The notes: generated from the letters alone by a model not told the origin. A stretch of DNA of 64,000 bases from Polaromonas sp. (GCA_030655515.1 JAURVI010000010.1:1-64000); one strand, 5' to 3'. Shown: positions 50,431-59,778, numbered from the stretch's first letter. A program made the numbers and translations.

Positions 50431-51612
50431 TTAAGGGGCTGTCTTGGGGGAAGGGGTCTGGGCCCAGCTCGGGGCCTGCGTGAACTTCACGGCCGTGCCT
50501 TCGCGCAAAGCGCCCACCGCGCCGGCGATGACGACGGCGTTTTCCGCCAGCCCCTTGACCGCCACCATGGGTTCGCCGCCCGCGCCTGGGGCGCTGTTGC
50601 CGCGTGTACCCATTTCCACCGGCTTGTGGGCCACCTGCTTGTTTTCCACCACCTGCACATAAGGCGCAGGCTTGTCGGTGCGTACCGCGCTGAGCGGAAC
50701 GGCCAGCGCCGAAATGCGCGCCGTGCCCAGCGTACCCTGCGCAAACAGGCCCTGCCGCAAGCCTGCTTGCATGGCCGTGTTGTCTATGCTCAGGTAGACC
50801 AGAACGCTGCGGCTGCCGGCTTGTGCGCTGGGGTTGGTGCGCGCCACCGTGGCCGTGACGGTTTGCGCGCTGCCTTCGAGCCGGAGCACGGCGCTCTGGC
50901 CGGGTTGCACGCTCAACGCGTCGGCCGCGCCGAGGCTGGCTTCGAGTTCGAGCCGGCGCAGATCCACGATTTCAAGCACCCGGGCGTCCACGCCCACGCG
51001 CTCTCCGGACTGCGCCAGCCGCTGCGACACCTGGCCGGACAGCGGCGCGCGCAGCACCGTGTCGTCCAGCGATTTTTTCGCCACATCCACGGCTGCCAGC
51101 GCCGCCTGGTGGTTGGCTCTGGCGGCGTTGAGATTGCCCAGCGAGGTGTCCAGCGCGGTTTTGGAAATAAAGCCCTGAGTGACCAGTGCCTGGTTGTTGT
51201 CGTACTGGCGCTGCACGATGTCAATCTGTGCCTGGGCCGAACCGGCCTGTTCCTGGAACTGCCGCACACGCGACTGGTATTCACTGGCCTCGATGCGCGC
51301 AAGAACCTGGCCGGCCTTGACAAAGTCGCCTTCACGCACGCTCAGGCCCTGCAGCTCGCCGGCGACCCGCGCCTTGACGACGGCCGAGTTGACAGCCTTG
51401 AGTGTGCCCGACACCGCCAAGCCCTGGCTGAGTTCGCGGGTTTGCGCCTGCACGACATCGGTGGCGGCCAGTTCGACCAGCGTCTGCGTCTTGTCGGCAC
51501 TGGCGGCCAGCGCCTGCTGCTGGGTTTTGCGGGCCGACAGGGCGCCCACGACGGCGGTGGCCAGCAGCAGCAAGACAATGACCGCGATGGCCCATTGGAT
51601 CGAACGTTTCAT
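50431..51612 (-). CDS. RND efflux membrane-fusion (periplasmic adaptor) protein
   Basis: This 393-residue adaptor has an N-terminal membrane anchor (IQWAIAVIVLLLLATAVVGAL), a lipoyl-like domain (GELQGLSVREGDFVKAGQVLARI), an alpha-hairpin (residues about 115-170) and a beta-barrel (LRAPLSGQVSQRLAQSGERVGVDARVLEIVDL). Its ATG at 51612 overlaps the TetR stop (ATGA), so it is coupled to the regulator. It links the RND pump and TolC. Confidence 0.93.
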   Translation of the reverse strand: MKRSIQWAIAVIVLLLLATAVVGALSARKTQQQALAASADKTQTLVELAATDVVQAQTRELSQGLAVSGTLKAVNSAVVKARVAGELQGLSVREGDFVKAGQVLARIEASEYQSRVRQFQEQAGSAQAQIDIVQRQYDNNQALVTQGFISKTALDTSLGNLNAARANHQAALAAVDVAKKSLDDTVLRAPLSGQVSQRLAQSGERVGVDARVLEIVDLRRLELEASLGAADALSVQPGQSAVLRLEGSAQTVTATVARTNPSAQAGSRSVLVYLSIDNTAMQAGLRQGLFAQGTLGTARISALAVPLSAVRTDKPAPYVQVVENKQVAHKPVEMGTRGNSAPGAGGEPMVAVKGLAENAVVIAGAVGALREGTAVKFTQAPSWAQTPSPKTAP

Positions 51613-52394
51613 GCTTTGGCCTTGTCCTTGCGTGGGGGGGGCGCCTGGGGTGAAGGAATGCCCCCCCCGCTTTTCACTTTGTGTGATGCACGGCCCCCCG
51701 AGGGGGCTGTTTCGGGTTGGGGCGGCCCGGCACCGAAACCTATGCCGTGGAGAATGGTGTCGACCTGGGCTGCGATGTATTTTTCGGCGTTGCCCGGCAG
51801 ATCGGCGTCGGTGCAGATGCCGCTCGAATGTTTGGCCAGGATCAGGAAAATCATCGGCGCAATCACGCTGTACACCGCGTAGTCGAGGTCCACCGCGCGG
51901 AACTCGCCGCGGTCGATGCCGCGCTGCATGATGCGGCGAATCAGCTTTTGCCCCGGCCGGACGACCTCCTGCTGGTAGAAAGCGGCAATTTCCGGGAAGT
52001 TGCCGGCCTCGCTCATCATCAGCTTGGCGATGCCCGAGGCCCGGGTGGCGCCCACACGTTCCCACCATGTCGTCATGCAGTAGCGCAGCATCTCGGCTGT
52101 CGTGCCTTCAAAAGTTGCAAATTCGTCGTTCCACTCCTTGAAGCGGCCCGAGATGCTTTCGCGCACCACGGCTTTGAGCAATTCTTCCTTGCTCTGGAAA
52201 TACAGAAACAGTGTGCCTTTGGAGACGCCGGCCCGCGCGGCGACTTCTTCGGCGCGGGTCGCGGCAAAGCCTTTTTCGACAAACAAGTCGAGCGCCGCGT
52301 CCAGCAGTTCGCCGGGACGCGCCTCTTTGCGCCGCTCGCGTTTGGCGGACAGCGGGGCTGTTGTGTCGCAAGTGAAGAGTTTGGGAATCGGCAT
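51609..52394 (-). CDS. TetR-family repressor with a repeat-encoded C-terminal tail
   Basis: This 261-residue regulator has a TetR HTH at about 35-75 (LFVEKGFAATRAEEVAARAGVSKGTLFLYFQSKEELLKAVV) and a ligand-binding domain to about 218. The last ~43 residues (GAGPPQPETAPSGGR...SPQAPPPRKDKAKA) are Pro/Gly/Lys-rich and encoded by a family 1 repeat. Usual relatives end near HGIGF. It is first in the efflux operon, and an inverted-repeat operator candidate lies at its own start (52398-52419), so it probably autoregulates the pump. Confidence 0.9.
   Translation of the reverse strand: MPIPKLFTCDTTAPLSAKRERRKEARPGELLDAALDLFVEKGFAATRAEEVAARAGVSKGTLFLYFQSKEELLKAVVRESISGRFKEWNDEFATFEGTTAEMLRYCMTTWWERVGATRASGIAKLMMSEAGNFPEIAAFYQQEVVRPGQKLIRRIMQRGIDRGEFRAVDLDYAVYSVIAPMIFLILAKHSSGICTDADLPGNAEKYIAAQVDTILHGIGFGAGPPQPETAPSGGRASHKVKSGGGIPSPQAPPPRKDKAKA
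51661..51731 (-). repeat. repeat family 1, copy at the tetR 3' end
   Basis: On the minus strand it reads GCCGGGCCGCCCCAACCCGA then AGCCCCCTCGGGGGGCCGTG and AAAGTGAAAAGCGGGGGGGG. It is translated in the same frame as the uvrA, liuD and waaC copies, lengthening the repressor and keeping the overlap with the MFP start. Confidence 0.85.
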
Positions 52395-52397
52395 AAA

Positions 52398-52419
52398 TTA
52401 CTGACTGACTGGTTAGTAA
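52398..52419. promoter_or_regulatory. candidate TetR operator
   Basis: TTACTGACTGACTGGTTAGTAA has inverted arms TTACT/AGTAA and internal ACTGACTGACTGGT repeats. It begins four bases upstream of the tetR ATG, where repressor binding would block transcription or the leader of the whole efflux operon. Confidence 0.6.
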
Positions 52420-52540
52420 TGTAGCGGGTTGCCGCTTGTCCGTCAACCGCTACGCTGATACCACTCTGACACCACCACTCTGAGACCGACGCCTGAACCG
52501 GCGCTGTCGCTCAGGTAAATTTTGGGTAAAGCCGTGGCTG

Positions 52541-53311
52541 TCAAGGCGATGCGACACGCAAGGCCAGCCATTCCTTGAGTACCACGCGCGACGATTGCAG
52601 GCCCTCGACCGACGGCAACCATTCGAGCCCCCGGTTCTGGTGGGGCAAAATATAAGCCATGGGCGCAGCGGTCACCGTGAACCCGGCGCGCTCAAACGCC
52701 TGCACCGAGCGCGGCATGTGCCAGGCATGGGTGACCAGCGCAATACGCTGGATTTTGTCCTTTTGCAGCAGCGGCCGCAGCATCCGGGCGTTCTCGAAGG
52801 TGTCGCGCGACTGGTCATCGACCCAGCGCAAGCTCAGCCCGTAGTCCTGCTGTGCCAGGCGGCGCGTGACTTCGCCTTCAGACAAGGTCTGCGCATCGGC
52901 CGCGCCCCAGCCCCGGCCGCCCGCAAAAGCCACCGGCAAGCCGGTTTGCCGGGCCAGCCACACACCGTAGCGCAGGCGCGCAGCGGCAGGCAACGAGGCT
53001 TGCGGCTCACCGTACTCCGGCGCCGTGGGCCGGACGCCGCCGCCCAGCACCACAATCGCTTGTACCCCGGTGTTTTTCAGCGAGGCCACTGACACCGGTG
53101 CAAATTGGGGCAATGCGTTCTGCGCCAGCCACACTGCCACGGCATGGCAGCTCAGGAGCCAGAGCAAAGCCACTGCGGCAAAACTCAGGGCCAGGCCGGC
53201 AGCCCGCTTTCTGGTCGCCAGCAGCAGCCCCAGCAGGGCCAGCAGCAGCGGCGCGGCGGGCGGCAGCAGCAGGGTGGCAAGAATCGGCTTGAGTTGACCC
53301 AGCTCTGTCAT
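52541..53311 (-). CDS. YdcF/ElyC-family (DUF218) membrane protein
   Basis: This 256-residue protein has two N-terminal membrane segments (LATLLLPPAAPLLLALLGLLLA and GLALSFAAVALLWLLSCHAVAVWLA) and a DUF218 domain with AIVVLGGGVRP, ARLRYGVWLARQTGLPVAFAGG, DDQSRDTFENARM and VTHAWHMPRSVQAFERAGF. ElyC relatives affect envelope and peptidoglycan precursor metabolism; the biochemical function is unsettled. It stands alone between tetR and msrA. Confidence 0.87.
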   Translation of the reverse strand: MTELGQLKPILATLLLPPAAPLLLALLGLLLATRKRAAGLALSFAAVALLWLLSCHAVAVWLAQNALPQFAPVSVASLKNTGVQAIVVLGGGVRPTAPEYGEPQASLPAAARLRYGVWLARQTGLPVAFAGGRGWGAADAQTLSEGEVTRRLAQQDYGLSLRWVDDQSRDTFENARMLRPLLQKDKIQRIALVTHAWHMPRSVQAFERAGFTVTAAPMAYILPHQNRGLEWLPSVEGLQSSRVVLKEWLALRVASP

Positions 53312-53492
53312 GAGGTGCCCATGTCGTTATGAAATAAATAGTTGCAAGCTGACTTGATCATTCAATCCCGCGGCATGTCGTGACCGGCCTGGCCAGGTCA
53401 GGCCGTGGCAAGGGGTTTTCGGCGTGCGGGGCTGAATGCAAAATAGTTTTCCCGGATGATCTGCGTTTGATGGATGGATAAAAGGAAGACTT

Positions 53493-54053
53493 ATGGAACA
53501 GGACAAGTTTACGGGCAGCGCCAACGAGACCATCACGCTGGGCGGCGGCTGCTTCTGGTGCATCGAAGCGGTGTTCGTGCAGGTGCGCGGCATTATTGAT
53601 GTGGAGTCGGGCTACAGCAACGGCCACATTGACAATCCCGCTTATGAGCAGGTCTGCACCGGCACCACCGGGCACAACGAGGTCGTCAGGCTGATCTATG
53701 ACCCGGCGCAGATCAGCCTGCGCGCGATTCTTGAAATCTTCTTCGTCATTCATGACCCGACCACGCTCAACCGCCAGGGCAATGACAGCGGCACGCAGTA
53801 CCGCAGCGGCATCTACTATTCAACGCCGGGGCAAAAGCAGGTGGCCGAGGAGATGGTCAGCGAGTTGAACCGGCAAAAGCTGTTCGGTATGCCGGTTGTG
53901 ACCGAGGTGCTGCCGGTATCGAACTATTCGCCGGCCGAAGAGTACCACCAGGACTTCTTCGAAAAGAACCCGAACCAGGGGTACTGCATGGCGGTGGCCG
54001 GCCCCAAGGTCGCCAAGTTTCGCAAGACCTTTTCAGCCTACGCCAAGGCCTGA
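53493..54053 (+). CDS. msrA: peptide-methionine (S)-S-oxide reductase
   Basis: MsrA reduces methionine-S-sulfoxide in proteins. Its 186 residues have the active-site motif GGCFWCIE (catalytic Cys about 20), then GYSNGHIDNPAYEQVCTGTTGHNEVVRLIYDP, NRQGNDSGTQYRSGIYY and the C-terminal NYSPAEEYHQDFFEKNPNQGYC with the resolving Cys. Shine-Dalgarno AGGAAG precedes the ATG. It is a stand-alone gene and ends just before the convergent xdh relic. Confidence 0.95.
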   Translation: MEQDKFTGSANETITLGGGCFWCIEAVFVQVRGIIDVESGYSNGHIDNPAYEQVCTGTTGHNEVVRLIYDPAQISLRAILEIFFVIHDPTTLNRQGNDSGTQYRSGIYYSTPGQKQVAEEMVSELNRQKLFGMPVVTEVLPVSNYSPAEEYHQDFFEKNPNQGYCMAVAGPKVAKFRKTFSAYAKA

Positions 54054-54057
54054 TGGC

Positions 54058-54874
54058 GTGAGGGCTCCCCTCCGGGGGGCAGCGCTTTCAGCACATTTTC
54101 CGCCGTCGCTGGTGCCGTCAGATGAACCATCTGACCATCCCCGCGCGCCAGAATCACGTCGTACACGCCGGGCATGGTGAGTGCGGCGCTGGCGCCAACG
54201 GCCAGCAGCCGGTCGTGCGCCACCGTCGAGAGAATCGGTGCCGCGGCCACGCCGCCCGCGCCGGCTCATCAGCACCACGCTGGCGCGCAACGCCATCAGC
54301 AGCGGCATCGAGTCGCCAATCGGCGAGCCGTTGGCCACGTTGCCGCCCAGGGTGCCGGCGTTGCGCACCGGCAGACCGGCAAAACGGGCGGCAAAGGCGT
54401 GCAGGTGCGGCCGGTCTTTCACCAGCGCCGCATAGGCATCGGCCAGCGGCACTGCGGCGCCTGTCGCGATGTGATGCGGATAGTCTTCAATGCGGCGCAA
54501 TTCCTGTCAAAATCCGGCGTGCAAAAGCCGCACTGGCTGGCGTGGCAATCAACCATGCTTTGTTGCGCCGGATGCAGCGTGCCGTCTTTGGCCGCGAGGT
54601 CTTCCACCGTCCACAGCGCCATGCCGTCGACCGAATGTGCCAGGCGGAGACAACTGTTGCTGGCCCGGTAGCGGATGTGATTGCCCTCGGCCTCGCCGAC
54701 CACCACCGTGCAGGCGCAGCCGCCGCCTTCGCCGCAGCCTTCCTTGGCGCCGGTGCGACCCAGGTCTTCGCGCAACAGCGCCAGCAGGGTGCGGCTGGGT
54801 GGTACATTGGCGAGCGAGACCACCTTGCCAGCCCTGACGAATTGAATGGTTTTGAGAGGCGATTGAATGTCCAT
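54058..54874 (-). pseudogene. collapsed xanthine dehydrogenase locus (xdhA + xdhB fragments)
   Basis: Reading 5'-3' on the minus strand, an intact 2Fe-2S domain start (VSLANVPPSRTLLALLREDLG...GCGEGGGCACTVVVGE...CHASQCGFCTP) breaks off after CTPDF. It is followed directly by a later FAD-domain piece (RRIEDYPHHIATGAAVPLADA...LPVRNAGTLGGNVANGSPIGDSMPLL) in another frame. A further frame change gives an XdhB-like N-terminal strip (AHDRLLAVGASAALTMPGVYDVILARG) joined to an XdhB-like end (VHLTAPATAENVLKAL). About 1000 residues are missing. It cannot make an active enzyme. Confidence 0.8.
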
Positions 54875-54921
54875 GCGTGTAAGTGTGCTGTGCCTGCGCC
54901 TGTCCAGCAAGGGTTGATGTC

Positions 54922-56520
54922 ATGAACCCTAAAAAATTGCCAGAGACAATGACCGCTGCTATTTTTCCAGCCGCCGCCGTGCCCCGCTTGCAGCTCACCG
55001 GCATCACCAAACGCTATCCGGCGGTGGTGGCCAACAGCGAGGTGGCGCTGAGGGTGGAGCCCGGTGAAATTCATGCCGTACTGGGCGAAAATGGCGCCGG
55101 CAAATCGACCCTGATGAAAATCATCTACGGCGCAGTCAGGCCCGATGCCGGCAGTATGCAGGTCGATGGCCAGACGGTCGTGATACGCAACCCGCAGCAA
55201 GCGCTCGCGCTGGGCATCGGCATGGTGTTTCAGCATTTCAACCTGTTCGACACGCTGACCGTCGCCGAAAACGTCTGGCTCGGCCTTGGCAAACACCTGA
55301 GCCTGCCCGAGGTGTCGCGGCGCATCAGCGCCACGACGCAGGAATACGACCTGCAACTGGAGCCGGCCCGGCCGGTGCATACGCTGAGTGTCGGCGAGCG
55401 CCAGCGCGTCGAAATTGTGCGCGCGCTCTTGAGCAAGCCCCGGCTGCTGATTCTCGACGAGCCGACCTCGGTGCTGACGCCGCAGGCGGCGGAAAACCTT
55501 TTTTCCACGCTGCGTCAGTTGGCCGCGCGGGGTTGCAGCATCTTGTACATCAGCCACAAGCTCCATGAAATCCGCGCCTTATGCACGGCTTGCACGGTGT
55601 TGCGGGGCGGCAAGGTCCGTGGGGTGTGCGATCCGCGGCAGGAGTCCAACGCCTCGCTCAGCCGCCTGATGATCGGTGCCGAGCCATCGGCGCTGGAGCC
55701 CCGCGCGGTAACGCTTGGCGCCACCGTGCTGGAAGTGCGCGATTTAAGCCTGGCCCGGGAAGACCAGTTTGGCGTGGACTTGCAGCATGTCGCACTGACG
55801 GTGCGTGCCGGTGAAGTGGTCGGCATTGCCGGCGTGTCCGGCAACGGGCAGAAGGAGCTGCTGTATGTCTTGTCGGGTGAAGACACGCGAGCCGCGGCTG
55901 CCTCGATCCGGGTCGAAGGGCAGGGCGTGGGCCCGCTCAACCCGGCGCAGCGCCGCGCGCTGGGCTTGCATTTTGTGCCGGAAGAACGGCTCGGGCGCGG
56001 CGCGGTGCCAACGCTGAGCCTGGCGCACAACCTGCTGCTGACGCGCAAAAATGCGGTCGGCCGGGGCGGCTGGTTGCATCTGCGGGCCTTGCAGGCGCAG
56101 GCAGCCGACCTCATGGCCCGCTTCGGGGTCAAGGCCGGCGGCCCTCACGCGGCGGCCCAATCGCTGTCCGGCGGGAACCTGCAAAAATTCATTGTTGGCC
56201 GCGAGATCGCGGCGAATCCACGGCTCCTCATCGTCTCGCAACCGACCTGGGGGGTTGACGTGGGCGCCGCCGTGCAGATACGGGGCGAGATACTGAAGCT
56301 GGCGGACAGCGGCTGCGCGGTGCTGGTCGTCAGCGAAGAACTCGAAGAGCTGTTTGACGTCTGCGACCGCCTGTATGTGATGGCCAGGGGGCAGATGTCG
56401 CCGTCGCTGCCGCGTGCCCACGCCACGGTGGCGCTGGTCGGGCAGTGGATGAGCGGGCTGTGGCATGACACCGCTGGCACGGCACTCACGGAAACCGGAG
56501 CGCCACATGCTCAAGCTTGA
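54922..56520 (+). CDS. BMP-type nucleoside/purine ABC importer, dual ATPase subunit
   Basis: This 532-residue cytoplasmic ATPase has two ABC modules. The first has Walker A GENGAGKST, signature LSVGERQRVEI and Walker B LLILDEPTSVL. The second has a degenerate Walker A (GVSGNGQKE) and LSGGNLQKFIVGREIA, as in YufO/RbsA-type proteins of BMP transporters. In the second module the Walker B Glu is replaced (LLIVSQPTWG), so only the first site probably hydrolyses ATP fully. The ATG at 54922 is chosen. It overlaps the first permease by 14 bases. Confidence 0.92.
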   Translation: MNPKKLPETMTAAIFPAAAVPRLQLTGITKRYPAVVANSEVALRVEPGEIHAVLGENGAGKSTLMKIIYGAVRPDAGSMQVDGQTVVIRNPQQALALGIGMVFQHFNLFDTLTVAENVWLGLGKHLSLPEVSRRISATTQEYDLQLEPARPVHTLSVGERQRVEIVRALLSKPRLLILDEPTSVLTPQAAENLFSTLRQLAARGCSILYISHKLHEIRALCTACTVLRGGKVRGVCDPRQESNASLSRLMIGAEPSALEPRAVTLGATVLEVRDLSLAREDQFGVDLQHVALTVRAGEVVGIAGVSGNGQKELLYVLSGEDTRAAAASIRVEGQGVGPLNPAQRRALGLHFVPEERLGRGAVPTLSLAHNLLLTRKNAVGRGGWLHLRALQAQAADLMARFGVKAGGPHAAAQSLSGGNLQKFIVGREIAANPRLLIVSQPTWGVDVGAAVQIRGEILKLADSGCAVLVVSEELEELFDVCDRLYVMARGQMSPSLPRAHATVALVGQWMSGLWHDTAGTALTETGAPHAQA

Positions 56521-57571
56521 GGCGCGGCCCCAGCCGTCCCGTTTCTGGCGCTTCGTCTCGCCGTTGCTGGCGCTCCTGATCACCGTGCTCATCGGTGTGC
56601 TGCTGTTCGTCGCGCTGGGCAAAGACCCGGTCCGGGGCTTGCAGATTTTTTTCTGGGAGCCGATCAAGTCACCCTATGCACTGGGCGAGCTGATGGTCAA
56701 GGCGACACCTCTGCTCATCATTGCGCTGGGCCTGGCCGTGTGTTTTCGCTCCAATGTCTGGAACATTGGCGCCGAGGGGCAATTTGTCATCGGGGCGGTG
56801 GCCGCAGGCGGCGTTGCCTTGCTGGCCGACAAGAGCACGGGGCCGTGGATCGTTGTTTTCATCGTCCTGGCCGGTGTGCTGGGCGGCATGGCCTGGGCCG
56901 GCATCACGGCGCTGCTGAAGGACCGCTTCAACGCCAATGAAATCCTGGTCAGCCTGATGCTGGTCTATGTGGCCGACATGGTGCTGAACTACCTGGTGTT
57001 CGGTCCCTGGAAAGACCCGGCCGGCTACAACTTTCCGCAAACCAAAACCTTCGAAGCGGTGACGCAGATTCCGCGCCTGATGCCGGGCTCGCGCGTCAGC
57101 ATCGGCCTGCTCTTGGGTCTGGCGGGCGCGGCGGCGCTGTGGTTGTACCTGTTTCGCACCTACGCCGGTTTTGCCCAGCAGGTCGGCGGCCTGGCCCCTG
57201 GCGCCGCGCGTTACGCGGGCTTTTCGTCGCGCAAGGCCTTGTGGGTGGCGCTGCTGACCTCGGGCGGCGCCGCCGGCCTGGCCGGCGCGCTGGAAGTGGC
57301 CGGGCCGATCGGTCAGCTCACGCCTTATGTGCCGGCAGGCTACGGCTTTGCCGCGATCATCGTGGCTTTTGTCGGGCGCCTGCACCCGGCCGGCATGGCG
57401 CTCTCGGCGATGTTGATGAGCATGTTTTACATTGGCGGCGAGCTGGCGCAGTCGCGCCTGGGCTTGCCCAAGTCGCTGACCGGCGTGTTTCAGGGCCTGC
57501 TGCTGTTTTGCCTGCTGGCCTGCGATACCTTGATGGCTTACCGTCTCGAATTCCGCAAGGCGCTTCGCTGA
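56507..57571 (+). CDS. BMP-type nucleoside/purine ABC importer, permease 1
   Basis: This inner-membrane permease has 354 residues and about nine or ten TM segments. It carries the family marks PLLIIALGLAVCFRSNVWNIGAEGQF, LKDRFNANEILVSLMLVYVADMVLNYLV and GYGFAAIIVAFVGRLHPAGM. The ATG at 56507 lies inside the ATPase gene end. Its stop overlaps the second permease (TGATG), so all three subunits are coupled. Confidence 0.92.
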   Translation: MLKLEARPQPSRFWRFVSPLLALLITVLIGVLLFVALGKDPVRGLQIFFWEPIKSPYALGELMVKATPLLIIALGLAVCFRSNVWNIGAEGQFVIGAVAAGGVALLADKSTGPWIVVFIVLAGVLGGMAWAGITALLKDRFNANEILVSLMLVYVADMVLNYLVFGPWKDPAGYNFPQTKTFEAVTQIPRLMPGSRVSIGLLLGLAGAAALWLYLFRTYAGFAQQVGGLAPGAARYAGFSSRKALWVALLTSGGAAGLAGALEVAGPIGQLTPYVPAGYGFAAIIVAFVGRLHPAGMALSAMLMSMFYIGGELAQSRLGLPKSLTGVFQGLLLFCLLACDTLMAYRLEFRKALR

Positions 57572-58491
57572 TGGACGCCACCGCATGGCTGCTGGCGGCC
57601 ACCCTGAGCGCCGGCACCGTGCTGGCGATTGCCGCACTGGGCCTGCTGATCAACGAAAAAGCCGGCATCGTCAACCTGGGGGCAGAAGGCATGATGCTGT
57701 GTGCCGCCATTGCCGGTTTTGCCACCGTGGTTCACACCGGCAACAGTTGGCTGGGCTTTGCCGCCGGCATGGCGGCCGGCGCCCTGCTGGCTGCCGTCTT
57801 GGGTGTGCTGGTGATCTGGCTCAATACCAACCAGTACGCGACCGGTCTGGCGCTGAGCCTGTTTGGTGCGGGGTTCTCGGCCTTCGTCGGCATCAAGTAT
57901 GTGCAGGAAAAGCTGCCCGAGCAGACGCAATACGCCATTCCCTGGTTTAGTGAGCTGCCTTTTGCCGGGCCGGCGCTGTTTCGCCAGCACCCCATGGTCT
58001 ACATCGCCATGGGGCTGGCCGGGGGCCTGGTCTGGTTTTTGTACCGCACCCGTGCCGGCCTGGTGCTGCGTTCGGTCGGCGAAAGCCCCGAATCGGCCCA
58101 TGCGCTGGGTTACCCGGTGCGGCGCATCCGCCTGGCTGCCGTGGTGGCCGGCGGCGCGCTGTGCGGCCTGGCCGGCGCGTATGTTTCGGTGGTCTACACG
58201 CCACTGTGGGTCGAAGGCATGATTGCCGGCAAGGGCTGGATTGCGCTGGCACTGACCACTTTTGCCACCTGGCGCCCGGCACGGGTGTTGCTTGGAGCTT
58301 ACCTGTTCGGCGGCGTGACCATGCTGCAGTTTCATCTGCAGGGCCTGGGGGTTGACGTGCCGCCCCAGTTCCTGACGATGCTGCCCTACCTGGCCACCAT
58401 CGGGGTGCTGGTGCTGATTTCGCGCAATCCGCGCTGGATCAGGCTGAACATGCCGGCATCGATTGGCAAACCTTTCCATCCTGGATCCTGA
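57571..58491 (+). CDS. BMP-type nucleoside/purine ABC importer, permease 2
   Basis: This second permease of 306 residues has LGLLINEKAGIVNLGAEGMMLCAA, WLNTNQYATGLALSLFGAGFSAFVG and the coupling-loop region GKGWIALALTTFATWRPARVLLGAYLFGG. It pairs with permease 1 as a heterodimer. The start at 57571 overlaps the upstream stop. It is 63 bases before the binding-protein gene. Confidence 0.92.
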   Translation: MDATAWLLAATLSAGTVLAIAALGLLINEKAGIVNLGAEGMMLCAAIAGFATVVHTGNSWLGFAAGMAAGALLAAVLGVLVIWLNTNQYATGLALSLFGAGFSAFVGIKYVQEKLPEQTQYAIPWFSELPFAGPALFRQHPMVYIAMGLAGGLVWFLYRTRAGLVLRSVGESPESAHALGYPVRRIRLAAVVAGGALCGLAGAYVSVVYTPLWVEGMIAGKGWIALALTTFATWRPARVLLGAYLFGGVTMLQFHLQGLGVDVPPQFLTMLPYLATIGVLVLISRNPRWIRLNMPASIGKPFHPGS

Positions 58492-58554
58492 TTTCCCCGG
58501 CTCATAATCCGAGTTTTTTTAAACAAATTCTTAACCGTCGCTACAGGAGATGAC

Positions 58555-59691
58555 ATGACAGATCACCAAAAACGCTCACTGCTCAAGCTGGCGGCATTGT
58601 CCGCAGTCGCTTCCGCCGCGCTGCTGGGTTGCGGCAAAACGCAAGAGCCCGCACCCGCGCCTGTGGCCGCCGCACCGGCCAAGCCGGTACCTTTGAAAAT
58701 CGCCTTCGCCTACATCGGCCCGGTCGGCGACGGCGGCTGGACCTTTGCGCACGACAACGGCCGCAAGGCGATTGAAAAAGAGTTTGGCGACAAGGTCGTC
58801 ACCAGCTTTGTCGAAAAAGTACCGGAGTCGGCCGATGCCGAGCGCGTGCTCCGCGACATGGCCAACCAGGGCAACAAGCTGATTTTCGGCACCACCTTTG
58901 GCTACATGGAACCCATGCTCAAAGTAGCCGCCGACTTCAAAGGCGTGAAGTTCGAGCACGCCACCGGCTACAAAACCGCGGAGAACCTGCGCACCTACGA
59001 CAGCCGCACTTACGAGGGCGCCTACATGGCGGGCGTGATCGCCGGCAAGATGAGCAAAAGCGGCACCTTGGGCGTGGTCGGCTCGATTCCGATTCCAGAG
59101 GTCATCCGCAACATCAACAGCTTCACGCTGGGTGCGCAGTCGGTCAACCCCCAGGTCAAGACCCGGGTGGTCTGGGTCAACGAGTGGTTCAATCCGCCCA
59201 AGGAAACCGAAGCCGCCACCGCGCTCATCAACGGTGGCGCCGACGTGCTGTTCCAGAACACCGACTCGTCGGCCGTGCTGCAGACCGCTGAAAAAATGAA
59301 CATGCGCGCCTTTGGCTGGGATTCCGACATGACCTCCTACGGCCCCAAGGCCCACCTGGGCTCGGCGATCATCAACTGGGGCCCGTACTACGTCAAGGCC
59401 ACCCGCGACGCGCTCGAAGGCAAGTGGGCCACCGGCCAGAGCTGGTGGGGCGTCAAGGAAGGCGCGATCGACATGGTGTCGATTGCCGCCGATGTGCCGG
59501 ACGAGACGAAGAAGCGGATCGACGAGATCAAGGCGGGCCTGAAAGACGGCTCCTTCATGATTTGGACGGGGCCGATCACGGACAACACCGGCAAGGAACT
59601 GGTGGCCAAGGACGCAGTGGCTGACGACAAGTTTCTTGGCGGACTCAAGAGCTACGTCAAAGGGGTGGAAGGCAAAGTCCCCGGCAATTGA
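58555..59691 (+). CDS. BMP-family substrate-binding lipoprotein
   Basis: This 378-residue periplasmic binding protein has a lipoprotein signal with lipobox SAALLGCGK (Cys about 26) after RSLLKLAALSAVASA. A mature BMP fold follows (IAFAYIGPVGDGGWTFAHDNGRKAIEKEF; NQGNKLIFGTTFGYMEPMLKVA; GSIPIPEVIRNINSFTLGAQSVNPQ). It delivers the solute to the preceding permeases. Purine bases or nucleosides are likely, given the deaminase that follows. Shine-Dalgarno AGGAG precedes the ATG. Confidence 0.93.
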   Translation: MTDHQKRSLLKLAALSAVASAALLGCGKTQEPAPAPVAAAPAKPVPLKIAFAYIGPVGDGGWTFAHDNGRKAIEKEFGDKVVTSFVEKVPESADAERVLRDMANQGNKLIFGTTFGYMEPMLKVAADFKGVKFEHATGYKTAENLRTYDSRTYEGAYMAGVIAGKMSKSGTLGVVGSIPIPEVIRNINSFTLGAQSVNPQVKTRVVWVNEWFNPPKETEAATALINGGADVLFQNTDSSAVLQTAEKMNMRAFGWDSDMTSYGPKAHLGSAIINWGPYYVKATRDALEGKWATGQSWWGVKEGAIDMVSIAADVPDETKKRIDEIKAGLKDGSFMIWTGPITDNTGKELVAKDAVADDKFLGGLKSYVKGVEGKVPGN

Positions 59692-59740
59692 GTTTTCTCT
59701 CCCTCTCCCACGGGGGGAAGGCGCGAAGCTTGATGCTCAG

Positions 59741-59761
59741 GCTGCCTTCTGGCGGTTTTTT
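59741..59761 (+). terminator. weak rho-independent terminator after the importer
   Basis: GCTGCC, loop TTCT and GGCGGT (two wobble pairs) are followed by TTTTTT. It lies between the binding protein and the deaminase gene, so read-through into the deaminase is possible. Confidence 0.4.
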
Positions 59762-59778
59762 CGCTTGTTGGAGAAAAG

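Noticed and set aside
54122-54925. 267-codon plus-strand frame opposite the xdh relic
   Set aside because: It is a Arg/Ala-rich shadow without homology signal; the minus strand shows clear xdhA/xdhB segments.
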